64,000 nucleotides of DNA from Nemertoderma westbladi (lineage: Eukaryota; Xenacoelomorpha; Nemertodermatida; Nemertodermatidae), in contig JAUCBJ010000347.1 of the NCBI GenBank assembly GCA_032718475.1, positions 1 through 64,000 of the forward strand, in the 5' to 3' direction. A program made the position numbers and the translations under genes. Below are positions 12,368 to 27,300 of this stretch, piece after piece (the stretch's first letter is position 1; each line of letters begins with the position of its first letter). The notes beneath the pieces are model-generated. The model searched no databases, had not been told where the DNA came from, and saw nothing but the letters and a program-made list of their open reading frames with translations.

Positions 12368-15300
12368 ATGAGTAAGATTTTACTTGTGCTAGCCTTATTG
12401 GTGTTAGCAGTTCAAGCGTTTCCTTTTCGGGGTAAGTTACAGCTTACTATGCCAAGCTAAGTGACAAACAATTAATTTCATAGTAACTACCACCTTCTAA
12501 AATAGTCGAACCTACCATTGAAATCTGGCGTGTCAGTCATAACATATTTATAGCAATATTTTTATATTGGTCCTTGAAACAATTGGTTTTTCCAAGAAAT
12601 TATTGTCACTAAAAAATATATTAACTATCACAAATACATTTTATATCACCAGAAATAAACTATAACCTATTGTTCTATTGAATTTCGTTTATTGTTTTGG
12701 TTATAATAATGTGCCTCAGTAATTTTCTCAGTTTCCCTTATTTAGTGATAATTAATAGATTTTAGTGATAATTTATTATTATTATTGTTAAAATTTGGAA
12801 TTGAATATTTTAGTGATTTTAAAAAATAAGTAAAAATTGTCACTTGTGCTTGGATCTAAAATGCCTCACACTCTTACAAAGTGCTAGATTATAAATCTTG
12901 AAGTAAGTAATAATTATATACTTTGTGGGTTAATAGTAGGTTAATGTACTCCCAACATAAAGTTTGGATGAAGTGCAAATCAGTTTCGAGTTACACCCAC
13001 TGTTTACCCAGATTTACTTTATCGTATCAACTTGTTCAGTTTAACATAATTTGTAAAATGATGTTGGTTTTGCTAAAATTCAGTTAGCCTTGGTTATTTC
13101 ACCATAAATATATTTTGACTATTGGAACTCCGCAAGGTTCACTCATGATGAGTCATTAATATTTGCCTTATGCAAACAAAATCATCATATTTCAGTTAAT
13201 TTAACCAAATCATAACGGTGTAAATATAAGGTGTAGTAGAATGCAGCATCCGCCATATTAAATTTATTATTAAGCCGTAGAATCTTGATAACGGGCACCG
13301 TAATCGAAGCAACAATTTCCCAGTAAATGGAATCTTGAAGGCCAGTGGTGTACATAATAAATATGCTGATAATTCTTAGCATTATTAATATTAATAACAT
13401 TTTATTTTAATAAATTAACGTTTTCTTCTGATAATATAATGTTATAGGTCCGGAAACGCAATCTTCAACGAAATATGTATTTGATTACAACGGTTTTGCG
13501 GTGACAAGTTTGGAGGGACTAGTTAAAAAACATGTGGGATTCCACATTGCCTGCCGAGTTGAATTCGTTCCAGTTAATCATGATAAGTTAATGCTCAAGG
13601 TGAATAACATTAACCCCCACTTATATAATAATTTATTGGAATGTATATTAATTATTATTATAATTTATTGGAAGTAAAATACAAGTGAACTGAAAACAAA
13701 TGTTTCATGAAGTCCCATCTTTCTTAAATCATAAATTTTAACAATTTTTTCTAAACATTTTATATTCAACATTATTTTACTATTTAATACTGTATGTCAA
13801 TTCTATATTTCAGATTGTAGATCCTTATCTATATGACGTAGAAGGAACATGGGAGAAGGAGGAAGAATCTCTGGATGTCAAGACAATTAATGTGGAATTA
13901 ATGGAAAAACTAAAACCTCTGTTGGTAGAAAACCAGGTTGTCTTCAAGTATGTCAATGGCAAAGTTTTTGAGATTGAAGCAAAGAGTGAATTACCTGATG
14001 AGGTTCTTAACATCTTCAAAGGTATCATCAACTTAATTCAAATTCAACTTCAAGAGAACAGATTTGTCTACAATTTGCAAGAAGTAAGTTATTATGTGTT
14101 TAAACAGGTAAACCAGTGTATGTACCTGCCTAGACCTACATACGTAGCAGATAAACCAGTGTATGTACCACCTAGACCTACATACGTAGCAGATAAACCA
14201 GTATATGTACCGACCTAGACCTACATACGTAGCAGATAAACCAGTGTATGTACCGACCTAGACCTACATATGTAGCGGATAAACCAGTGTATGTACCTAC
14301 CTAGACCTACATACGTAGCAGATAAACCAGTGTATGTACCTACCTAGACCTACATACGTAGCAGATAAACCAGTGTATGTACCGACCTAGACCTACATAC
14401 GTAGCAGATAAACCAGTGTATGTACCTACCTAGACCTACATACGTAGCAGATAAACCAGTGTATGTACCTACCTAGACCTACATACGTAGCAGATAAACC
14501 AGTATATGTACCGACCTAGACCTACATACGTAGCAGATAAACCAGTGTATGTACCTACCTAGACCTACATACGTAGCAGATAAACCAGTATATGTACCGA
14601 CCTAGACCTACATATGTAGCGGATAAACCAGTGTAAGTACCTACCTAGACCTACATACGTAGCAGATAAACCAGTGTATGTACCTACCTAGACCTACATA
14701 TGTAGCAGATAAACCAGTATATGTACCTACCTAGACCTACATACGTAGCAGATAAACCAGTGTATGTACCAACCTAGACCTACATACGTAGCAGATAAAC
14801 CAGTGTATGTACCTACCTAGACCTACATACGTAGCAGATAAACCAGTGTATGTACCTACCTAGACCTACATACGTAGCAGATAAACCAGTGTAAGTACCT
14901 ACCTAGACCTACATACGTAGCAGATAAACCAGTGTATGTACTTACCTAGACCTACATACGTAGCAGATAAACCAGTGTATGTACTTACCTAGACCTACAT
15001 ACGTAGCAGATAAACCAGTATATGTACCTACCTAGACCTACATACGTAGCAGATAAACCAGTGTATGTACCGACCTAGACCTACATACGTAGCAGATAAA
15101 CCAGTGTATGTACCGACCTAGACCTACATACGTAGCAGATAAACCAGTGTATGTACCTACCTAGACCTACATACGTAGCAGATAAACCAGTGTAAGTACC
15201 TACCTAGACCTACATACGTAGCAGATAAACCAGTGTATGTACTTACCTAGACCTACATACGTAGCAGATAAACCAGTGTATGTACTTACCTAGACCTACA

Positions 15301-18300
15301 TACGTAGCAGATAAACCAGTATATGTACCTACCTAGACCTACATACGTAGCAGATAAACCAGTGTATGTACCGACCTAGACCTACATACGTAGCAGATAA
15401 ACCAGTGTATGTACCGACCTAGACCTACATACGTAGCAGATAAACCAGTGTATGTACCAACCTAGACCTACATACGTAGCAGATAAACCAGTGTATGTAC
15501 CTACCTAGACCTACATACGTAGCAGATAAACCAGTGTAAGTACCTACCTAGACCTACATACGTAGCAGATAAACCAGTGTATGTACTTACCTAGACCTAC
15601 ATACGTAGCAGATAAACCAGTGTATGTACTTACCTAGACCTACATACGTAGCAGATAAACCAGTATATGTACCTACCTAGACCTACATACGTAGCAGATA
15701 AACCAGTGTATGTACCGACCTAGACCTACATACGTAGCAGATAAACCAGTGTATGTACCGACCTAGACCTACATACGTAGCAGATAAACACCTCAAAACA
15801 ATTGCAAAACAAACGAATGAGATTAAAGTAACAGTATCTTTAAATACATAATACAACACATATTACAATCGATTAATCTTTCTTGAAAAATTTTCCTCTA
15901 ATTCACAATAAATAATTATAATTAAAATGTACACCAAGGTTGGAATAAATGAAAGCGAATTATTAGAGCTCACCAGATACAAATATATAATAAGTGTATT
16001 TATGCTAATGGGGATCATGTGTGTGTTGGATCATTTAACGTAATATATTATGATATGCATGATGATGGGGTGATGATAACTCCACCTACTGGCTCCAGAA
16101 GTCGAGGAAATCCTGCCAAGTACCTAACTGATTTAGACTTTGCTGATGACTTAGGAGTACTCTCAGAATCATTAGAGGGAGCCCAACGGCTCCTCAGCTC
16201 ATTAGAACATGCTGCTTCTAGTGTTGGTCTTTTTATTAACTCCAGAAAGACCAAAATTCTGACAGTTAACTTTGAAAGTCCTCAGCAAGTCTCTGATCGG
16301 ATGAGCATAAGCTCAAAAGATGGTATGCTTGAGCATGTGGACGACTTCTGTTACCTGGGATCATGGATCCGGAAGTCAGGTGAGGACATTCGAATACGTA
16401 AGGGAAAGGCATGGGCAGCCTTGAATAGGCTTTCCAGGATTTGGAAGTCACCGAGAATTAATCGGAAACTTAAGGTCCGATTATTTAGAGCAGCAGTAGT
16501 TCCAGTACTCCTCTACGGGAGTCCATGCTGGGCTCTAACTACTGAGGACACCAAATCTCTGGATGGCACATTCACAAGAATGCTACGCCGGGTTCATTGT
16601 GTCAAGTACAATGCACACATCTCCAACCAGACACTATATAACATTGGAGGTGTCTCATTGGTTCCCCCAAGCTTGACACTAGAACAAAATCGCCTCCGCT
16701 TTGGAGGACATTGCTTTCGCCGTGAGGACCAGCCAGTGCATAATCTTGTACTTTGGCAGCCTCATGGAGTAAATAAGCATGGTGGACAGCTCATGACTTT
16801 CTTGAGACGCATCTTAAAGGACACTGGCCTTAAAGATGCGGATGATCTAGCAAATGTCATGGGTGATAGGGAGTTGTGGCGGTGCAATTTTGTCGAACAA
16901 AATGCCGGCACAGCATTCTTAAAAATGCAGCTGCAATGCAGCATGCCGATCCTAGTAGTAGTATGATATGCAGTTATAATAGAGAAGCATAATTGAAAGC
17001 AAAATCATTTTGTATCTATTAATTAATACAAAATTAATTATTACAGATTGGGATTGATGGCGAATGTGAGACGACATATAATGTATTTAGAGCCGGTGAG
17101 ATTTCCAAAAATATCGAAGTTACAAAAACCCGCAACTTGGAACACTGCAAAACTAATAACTATTTCATGAGATTCTTAACAAAATATACAAAGGACTTCT
17201 CTGTGAGTATTAATTAATAAATTAATAAACATACTGTAGTAATGCCGTATGACCAAATTTGCTTTTAAACCATGTACCTCACAATGAATTATTATCTTTA
17301 TCGCAAAGCTTTAAACTAGACTTAATGAACTATATAATTTTAATATTATATCAATAACTAGTTAATCAAGCACTATTTAATTTAAATCACATAATGATCA
17401 ATAATTTGTAACACCTCTTGATATATATTTAGACGACTGAGAAGAAATTCAGAAAAGCCTCAACTTTCCAGTATAAATTACTTTGGTCTGAGGCAAGCAC
17501 AGAGAAGTTTCTCATTGAGAAGGTTGAAGCTCGTGATGGTTTTATGTTTGTTCCTTACACTAACCGGCAGTTAACTCTGGCATTCCATGCCAAGTAAGTA
17601 GATAATTAAATAGGTTTATGTATTTTAGCTGTTAACTGAAGTGCGTAAGGAATACGAAATAGCATTTTAAATTTGCAAGTAAATCGAAGAAACAAAGCGG
17701 GATTGTAAGCAAAACCCATAGACAATTACAAGTTGTGACAAAAACCCATGACAAGTTTAGGTGAGTTGAGACTTTCCCCAGACACATATCCATATGACGA
17801 GTGGTCATGATGAATTTCTTCTTTATTTTAAATACGAAATAGCCACTATAAAAGTCTAGGGAGGTCAAGTTAACACTGTTTCTGAGTTGTTTCGTATTTT
17901 GTGAAATCTAAACGAATCATTGATTAAATACTAAGTGTTAAACTTATAAATATACTATTATTAGTATAGTACCGGTATCAGAAATAGGTAAATGGTTGAA
18001 TGGAAATATATGAATAATCTTTGTGGAAAAAAGTAACAAATATTCGTTAGAAGATTACAAATGGAGAAGGGAATAATTTTATTTATATTCCTATCAACCA
18101 CGAATACATTTGCTAGGCCTATTATATATTTAATATAATAATTGTTTGTATATGGTTGAAATAATGCAGGATAATAAATAAATAAATTAATTATGCTATT
18201 AATTAAATACGTATTTAAAATAATTAAAATAAATAGTTAAAATAAATATTAATTATCACTCCAAAAGAATCTCATACTAAATAAATATGCCGAATTAATT

Positions 18301-21300
18301 CACGGTTTATTCATAATGCAGTTTGTGTTTTTGTGTTTAATGTTATGTTATATTATAAAATATTTCAGACAAATTCTTACTTCAGTGGGAAAGGAAGAGA
18401 TTGATAATGTGCAGGAAATTGAAGATTTGCAGATTCGCGGTGATCTGATGTACAAAGTGCCAGTGGTAGTAGCCCACGAGGTTGAAGAGACCAATGTCCT
18501 TCAACACGATATCAAACAAGTTATTGAAGATATCATCACAGCTGTAAAGGATAAGGATATTATGGTTAATATTAATACTTAGCATACATTTACATACCCA
18601 CTTCTTAAAATATAACGCATTTTCATCCTAAAATGAAGCACTTACACCATCAAAACGTTGATTACAACGGATTGCAAACCGATGGTGACACTAGCTCCAG
18701 TTATCAAAATGTGGAAGGAATTATTCGATTTTTGAAATACACATGTTAATGTTTCTGTTGTATTTTAGTGAAACTTTAAATTTTATCTTATTATGATTGT
18801 TCTGATAACTTAAGATTTACAATGTAGAAACTTTACTGTAACTTTTGTATTATAAGTCTTTCTCATTTTGCTTCTTAAGGAAGGGTATGCACCATTTTCG
18901 GACAACTTGTTGTTTTTTCACTCCCATCTTGCCTTTAATTGGGATTGAAGGTGCCCAAGTTGTAATTCTACACGTGTCACTGAAAATGTTTCATTTTCAT
19001 CCATTTAGTATTAGTTAATATTACTTAATATAAATAAAAAGGTAGTTGCGCTTTAAAACCTAAGGCATCTATAGTTTTAATTCTGTTTTTATTTGACTAA
19101 TGTGGGGCAGCATAAGGCGAATTTAAATGAAAATAAGTCTGGGCCGCTAGTGGCCGCTTCAAATAATTAATGAGCTATTTTTAAGATAGTTATAAGTTTG
19201 TATTAGATAGTAATAACGATTTCTTTCAAAAAGTTGTCTGACACATTTGTGCACAATCACAATCTAGACATTCAGTGAAAATTTCAGATAATTTGGACAA
19301 AAATTGTAAATGTAAAATATTAGGGTATTGAATTTTTTAAAGTCGGTAAAAAAAATATTCTGAGAAAATTGGAGATAACATTTTGCACCAAAATTATTTT
19401 CAAGTATTTAGTGTTTGTGAAGATAAAAAACATACAATATTATATTAGGTTTTGATTACTGGTCACAAGTAAATTAAATTCAATTACATATTCTTCAGTA
19501 GAATATTTTTAAATTTATTGCCATTATTGCATATTATTATGAACAACTAGAAAATATCCGCATAAAATTATTTATTATATTACAATATCTAGACACTCAC
19601 AAAGGAAATGCCAGAAAAGTTCACCATACTCGTAAAGTACATGAAGGAGTGTAGTAAAGTTACCATTCAAGCTCTTGTGGATCGATTCGTTAACGATAAA
19701 CGAGCCCTCCAAGTCCTTTTCGATGTCATGGGATCAGCTCCAACAACATCAAACCTAAAGATTGTCAAGAGTCTGGTGAGTAAATATCATATTCCATTCG
19801 GACATAATAAAATAATTTTTATTGTAACTAGAAACTGGTAATATGAAGTCCCCTGAGGAAACTCCATAATTAATATATTTTACATTGCAAAAAGAAACCG
19901 GTATTATTAAACCACATCAGACCTAATTAATTAACGTCTCATTGTAACTAGAAACTTGATATATCCTCATTTATATTCCAATCTGACTAATGTTAAGGTG
20001 AAAAATTAAAGATGAAAAAGTATGGTTGTTTTTTTATTAGTTATGAGATCTTAACAATTTTTATAAATACTATTTTTGCAGATTGAAACAAAATTTACTG
20101 AAGTAAAGTTCTTCCTTCCAACATTCTTTAAGTCTGTCGCCATGGTCGGGAGCGATGAAATCCAAGTAGCAGAGATTTTGAAGGAGATTATGCTTCTAGA
20201 TAAAGTCGTAGAACAAAAGATTCTCAAGCATACTCTATGGAAAACATACGGCTCTATTGTCTCCCGCATATGTATGGATCGTAAGACATGCCCCCTCGAC
20301 CTTATTGAGGTAAGTTTATTACATTTAAGGGAATTGGGCCTAAATGAGTTAGTTGCTCGTATCTCTCGTCTACCATTACATTCGATTTGTGTCGGGTATA
20401 GTTTCTGTGAAGTCATCCACATATATTCTGTAAATTACTTTGTCTCTAAAGTCTCATGAAATCTCCAGATACCGTATGTACTATGGTTATCTGGAATGGT
20501 AACATAGGATTACCCCTAATGCTTTTCAGGTTATTTCCAAGGGGGTCCTTAATGTTACTGTCTTACAAATACAATATAACACATTACAAAAAAAATACAC
20601 TTTGCTAACACACAACTCATACAAAACATAATTAATAAATAAATACTCTAATTCCAACTGTACCGAGAGCGTGGCAATGCCAAAATCAGTGTTAATGATG
20701 TACAAGTACAGTACATGTACAATTTATAAATACTCTAATTCCAACTGTACCGAGAGCGTGGCAATGCCAAAATCAGTGTTAATGATGTACAAGTACAGTA
20801 CATGTACAATTTATAAATACTATGATTCAAATGAATGTGAATTCTCTAGATTTTTTTTTGATTAGACAAAGCGTTCTAGGTTTTAATACCGTTAAAACTG
20901 AAGAATCTGTTTCTAAAGATTTACAATTCGAAAGGTAAAAGTTTTGAAGCACTATCTCAGGTACTGTAAGAGTGTGTATCTCACATTCTGTTGAATTATT
21001 GAATAAGGTAATGATTTATTAGAAATTTGGTACCATTTTCATCTTAAAAAGTGTAAGAAGGGTGTTTGTGCTTGTCGTCAATCGAGGGGATTTCAAAATG
21101 CAGACAAGAATGTCATAGATGGAAACGGGAACGAGGTATCTCCGTTGTTTCACACTCACAGATTGTGTTACTTTTTGTTTTCTACTTTATTGGCACTTTT
21201 TATTTTTGCTACTCTAACAGCCAATTCTCAGATTATTGGAGACTACCGAAAATATAGAAGATAAGCTGATGCTAATCAAAGCCGTCGGCAACATGGAACT

Positions 21301-24300
21301 TCGTAAACCTCAAGACATTGATGTTCTTGCCAAGATTTCCAAGAAAAGGAGTGAGAAGGTTATTGTACGCGCTGAAGCAATCAAAGCTCTGAAGAATTCC
21401 ATGAAAATTGTCCCAGAAAAGGTACGCACTTGCACCATTACTCTTGCAATAGGTAGGTAGCTTTTAATAATAGTAATTAGATACTACTTAACTATAAATT
21501 AATATGTAGTATTTAAGATTTCATGTGATGGCGTAATATGTGATCGCACAATTCTGATGACATGTTTCAGAGGAAATAGTTAATTATTAATTATGATTTT
21601 CAGGTTCGAACCATTGTTCTACCAATATTTCTAAATGAACGAGAGGAAACTGAACTGAGGATTTTGGCTTTCACAATCCTAATGGAGGAAACCACAGAGA
21701 AGATGTTATCCAATGTAGCTATGGTTGCTGTTGTCGCTCAAAAGTTAAACACAGAGACCGATATGCAGCTGGTCAGCTATGTATACAGCTACTTCCAGAG
21801 TCTTGCTGATACAACTGAAATATCCAAACGAGATTTGTAAGTTTGTAAAAGTAGCCAAGCAATTTATAACAATAATATTTTCAATCATATTTGTACTTAG
21901 TATAATATTGAGAACATGATAGTTTGGGCCTAAGTTCCAAGGATGATGTGCTTCAGCATGTAGATAGATGACTTCTGATCCTTTGAAGCGCGGATTCGGA
22001 AGTCACGTGAAGACTTCGAATAGGTAAGGGCGGCGTGGGCAGCATAGAATGTGATGTGTTATATAAATTTGGAAATCATAAATACATAATAATATTCTAT
22101 CCATCTATTAAGATTGAATACACTTAAGAATATATTATTTAGAGCAACAGTAGAACCAGTCATCATAAGGGAGTCCAGGCTGGTCTCTCTCATTGCTTTT
22201 TTGTTTTCGGATTATCTCACAAAAAAGTCATGGGTGATAAGCAATTGTAGCGGCGAAATTGAGTTGATATTCCGACATTGCATTGTTAATGCAACAATGC
22301 TGAACTCCGTTTACAGAAAGATTATATATCGAGGAAAAGGACGTGTTTTTCATTATGATTTCCAACCAGATTTAAATGAATAATGACGAATTTAAATATA
22401 TTCAGTTAATATAAATTTAAATTTTTTTTTCTCAGTGCCACTGCAGCTAAACTAGCTCTCCGATTCTGCAAGAACTTTGATAAAGTCACATCAGAGAGAA
22501 TGTCAGGGGTCATTCACATACCATTTTACTCCGAGGAACTTAGGGCCGGATCCACACTGGAAATTCACCTTATTAAGAAGGAATTTGACTTATTCCCCAG
22601 AAATATCATCATCAAAATGAAATCCCATGGCTCCGGTTATGGCATGGAAGTTTTCGAGGTATTTCAGTCTATATTTATTATACATAATGATATATTCAAT
22701 TAGATATTATTAATTATTAATTAAGGTTGTAGTGTACTATTAAGTTGCTATATAGATAATTATTAATTTATTGAATTGAATAAGAAATAATACGTCTATA
22801 TATTTATTTGCCTACTAGTTGAATATAAGAACCGAGAATTTACATCGTCTGCTGACACTTGTTTTTGGACAAGAAGGACTGAATCTCAACATAGAAAACT
22901 TTATAAACTGGATCAAACAACAAACCACTACCGAGGTGACTAATGTTATTAAGACACTTATATCGGATAACTTACACAGCTTCCTTCACCATGATGAACA
23001 GCTTAAACCCAACCTCTTTATCCAACTAAAACTAAATTCAGACAACTTCTTCGACCTTTACATTGATGAGGAGACCATCCGATCACATATAAATGTTAGT
23101 AATAGAGCAGTTAGATACATATTACTTTTTTATAATTACTTGCAACATTTTATTTATAAGATATCCATATATTTTATATTTACTTTGCTCCAGCCAAAAC
23201 CAATAAAACAAATAACACTAAGTAAGTCTGCATAATTATAATATCACTACAACAGATATATGAAAGTAAAATTCTTTAAAAAATCATGAAAAAAATAATA
23301 ATTAAAAATATGATAACATTATTTATGAATCATGGGTACAATCTTATTATCGGAACTATTTAGACTTTTAAATAGGCTACATAAGCTATACTAATTAATC
23401 TGAGTAAACATGGTATTCAGATAACCAGTTAAACCAGTCTGGATATATATTCAGTCTGGACTCCTTTGAGAGCAGGAACGACCGACAAGTGGATGCCCTG
23501 AGTATATGGGTGTCCCTCGAGTCTGCCAGGCCCGCCTCTCAGTTGACTACCCCATATCCTCCCAACTACAGCAGAACAGTGACGAGGTTTATGATACCCA
23601 CTTTGCCAACGTTCTTCCTAATGGAGTAATGACCAGCAATGACATGGATATAGATTCCTCCAGGGCAGATTTTCAGAACATGGTATCTGGTAACTTGTTA
23701 CTCATCCGATCCAAGTGTATATCTTCATCTGTTAGCTCAGCGGCTTCTGGACTTCTCTGCCCCCTTCAGGATGGCGTTGCTACCCCGAATGGGTGTGGAG
23801 CAGTTGTACCTTCTCCTCCACTTTAGAAGATCCCACTCCCTGCTGACAGCAAGTGGGTCCTCTTGGTAGACTTTTAACACTTTCAACAACATTGATTGTT
23901 CCAACATGCTCGTGGAAATAAACGAGCATATGCCATAAATCTCTGCCTGGATCGAAGCCTACTGCGGTACCTAGAGATTTTCCCTTCATTGGGTGACCGC
24001 AAGATTCTCAGCTGCAGTGGCTCGACTAGCTACCCGACTTGAAGGATTCTTAGATGGAGATAGCTCTTGCCTGTCCTTCCCAAAGTTGTGTCTTCTCTTC
24101 GCACTTGCCTGCCCCCCCCCCCCCCCCCCCCCCCCTCACCTCATCGAAACTACGTCCTCGCGGTTTGATTCCGTCATTCATGATGCTTTGTCTGACTTTC
24201 TCTCTTCCAGTTGGTCTGCCAATAAGGCTGTTCTCCCAATTTCCATGGGTGGCGATTGTCTTCGCAGAGCAGTTGATCTTGCCCCGGAGCTGCGGACCCC

Positions 24301-27300
24301 TATGGGACCACCAGGTTAGCTGCGGTGGATGCGGGGACAGGGTTGCTCGTCATGACTCTTTTCAGGCGCATTAGCTACGCAATATGCTGCTCTAGCGCCT
24401 CGAAGCGAAGTCCCTGGCCTCATCCCTGGTTCTTGCAGTCACCCAGCCGACATCTATCTCCCCTACTGATCAGCCCGAGATCCCCCCCCCCCCCCCCCCC
24501 CCCCTTCAGTCGTTGGAGTCCTTTAGAGACCTCACAGATACTACAGATCTTACTATCTTGAACCTAGTAGGGATTTTTATTTTTATTTGCTTTGTATTAT
24601 GAGGAATGGAATTAATCATTTTGATTTGTCTTGTAATGAAGTTAGGGAATTAATCATTTTGATTTGTTTTGATTATGAGTTAGGTAATTATTTATTTTAA
24701 TTTGTTTTATATGAGGAATGGAATTTATTATTTTGTTATTTGCTATTTATTTTTTAATCACAAAAAATAATGTAATGATATTATTGTATGTTACTAACTA
24801 CTACTTTAAGAATAGATTCAAAGATATTTCTTTTAAATAGCTTAATAATGAATGATTATTGAATGAAAAATAATACAAATATGTTTATATTTCAGAATCG
24901 TGAAGATATTTTCTTCACAAACGTAGAAAAATTATTGGGAATGATTAAGAATGGACAGAACTATTTCTACAAGAAAAACCTAATCTCCTACGAATCTACA
25001 ATTCAAGTACCGACAATCATGGGTATCTCTGCCCAGTACAATGTCACAACCGCATCCTTTATGGCTCTGAAGACAGATATAAATATAAAGCAGATATTTG
25101 AAATTCTGGAACGGATTTTACTGAGAAATCGAATTAATAAGAATTTCGTGTTTCAACCAATGTGAGTTACATGAAATAACAGTTTAAACATTATCTGATG
25201 GGAAGTCACACTTTATAACTTTCTATCCATTATATAATTACCTTTAAAAATTAAACAAATTTTAACTAAATGAATGAGATTCGTGCTTAGGTGAGTGATT
25301 GTTCTGTGTATTAAATCTGTTATATTTCAGTACTATTTTATCAATTATATGGCCATAGAAAGCAGGTTAACTCTTGAAGTAGTTTAATGGCCGATTAACT
25401 AAACTCTCTAATAGGAATCATGTGAAACCCCCATTTTTCCACTCCTACTCATCGGAATCCTTGCTTTCAATTAAAGCATTTAAATGAATAATTTTCATTA
25501 ATTATCCATTAAACTCTATTGCAGGTTTTCAATGACGAGATTCGCCCATTTTGGATTTGATATGAAATTTGCACAGACTGGAGGTCTACGTAAATCCAAT
25601 ATTGTGTTTGTTACACCTATCGAAAATGTAAAGGTGGATTTCAATTCGGAGAATTATTTGAAAAACAATCTGGAACTGAAACTCGCTTCCGAAAAAGTCG
25701 ACTTCATTGAATACAAGTAATAATTCTTTATAATTATAGATGCTTTCCATTATTATTATGTCATTATTTTTTATAGAAATCCTTTCAGTATAAAAGATCC
25801 TTATTATATGAAATATAATTATTATTTGAAAACATAATTTTCAACCAAATTTTTCATTTTAGAGATGAACTTTTGAAGTTTACCAAACAACCTTTGGAGG
25901 TCGAAGGAATAACCGAGAATTTGTTTCATTTTAATGAAGATCACCAGATCATTTACCCAGAATTCCCCAACCAAACACCGTTGGACTTTGTTCCCTACTT
26001 TAAAATGATGGGATTGAAATTTGGAATTCGTGGTGAGATGCCATTTGATTGGCAACTAATTAATAGAGACATTTCTATCTTCAAGGAACCTAAAGGACTA
26101 GTTGATCTGAAGTTCTACATTGATCCAGGTAAAACTAAAGTGTATTATTATCAATGATTAGTATTATTCATCCCGAATTTTAGTTCCATTTGTTCCCATA
26201 GGATCTAATACCATAGTTCCCATAGGTTGCCGCCGCTATTCCTTCTAGGTTAAACATCTTAATAAAATCAGGGGCATTATCTATCATACCGTGCCAGATT
26301 AATACTGCAGGTAAATGCTATATTTGATTAAACTGCCCTTGTATTTGTTTTTAGTTTTCACAAGTTTTTGTCTTTGCATTATCTACCGGACCGGTAAGGT
26401 TTTTTGCTTCACTTCGTGGCGAATAATTAAATAAATTCAAACGACTAGGCCTCTAGGTATCATAGTAAATATGTAATTTACAGAGGACAACATTATAACA
26501 ATTGAAATGGAAAACGTGAATTTGTTACCAACGAACGGCTCATATCTTCAGACCCCTAGTCGATAACCAATCGGTCTCGTTCACCCAAAGTCCTATTTAT
26601 AAATATTTATTCAAACTTTAAATGTTAATGAATGTTATAGATCATGCATGTAGAAAAAATGAATAAATTATACAGTAATGGAATTGTATTATAGAGTTAT
26701 ATGTATTTGGAAATTATAATTGGAATTACTTAATACTATACAGTAATTATTGTTATTTCCAGTTGAGTACAATACTGATCGCGTTGTTGTCATTGAACTC
26801 ACCAAGGAAACGGAATTCTACAAATTGAAACTTCGTGATTCTACCGAACAAAAGGGATTTATGTTAAAGTTCAAACTTCCTGAGCAGCTTCGTCACGGTA
26901 TGGAAGTTGAAGTTTCCCCTTTTGATACCTGTAAGTACCTTGACATCAGTCTACTCCACATTGCGCCAGCTATCTATTGAATTAATTATTACTGGTATTT
27001 CTCTATCGGGGCAAGCAATAGTAAATCTTGTATGATTCGATAAAATTATTGCATACAAATTAATTCATATTGTATAATAATACATATACGCCGGGTTTCA
27101 GCTTATTGAAAACACCATTCCACAAATAGAAAGGCCGTATTCAATTCACTACATCTTCACATTAACAGCATAAATTAGTCTCCTGAGACCAAAATGAAAA
27201 TTGTCATCAAAGAGCTCCATACGATGTCGGCTCCTTTGATGATGCATTTTTAATTGCAAGTTTAAGTAGTATAGAATACATGTAAAATATAAGTCAATTT

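Noticed and set aside
14107-15790. Possible CRISPR-like array
   Set aside because: Units are contiguous with no unique spacers and lie in an animal gene intron; it is a minisatellite. The same applies to the 28-, 59- and 22-bp arrays.
21232-21260. Acceptor CTCAG at 21231 for lipoprotein exon 9
   Set aside because: It would put a stop four codons past the frame change. The upstream acceptor AACAG at 21220 keeps phase and gives the KAVGN-containing sequence.
23993-24561. Proline-rich frames of about 80-108 codons
   Set aside because: The proline runs come from poly-C tracts and the region is a decayed RT element.
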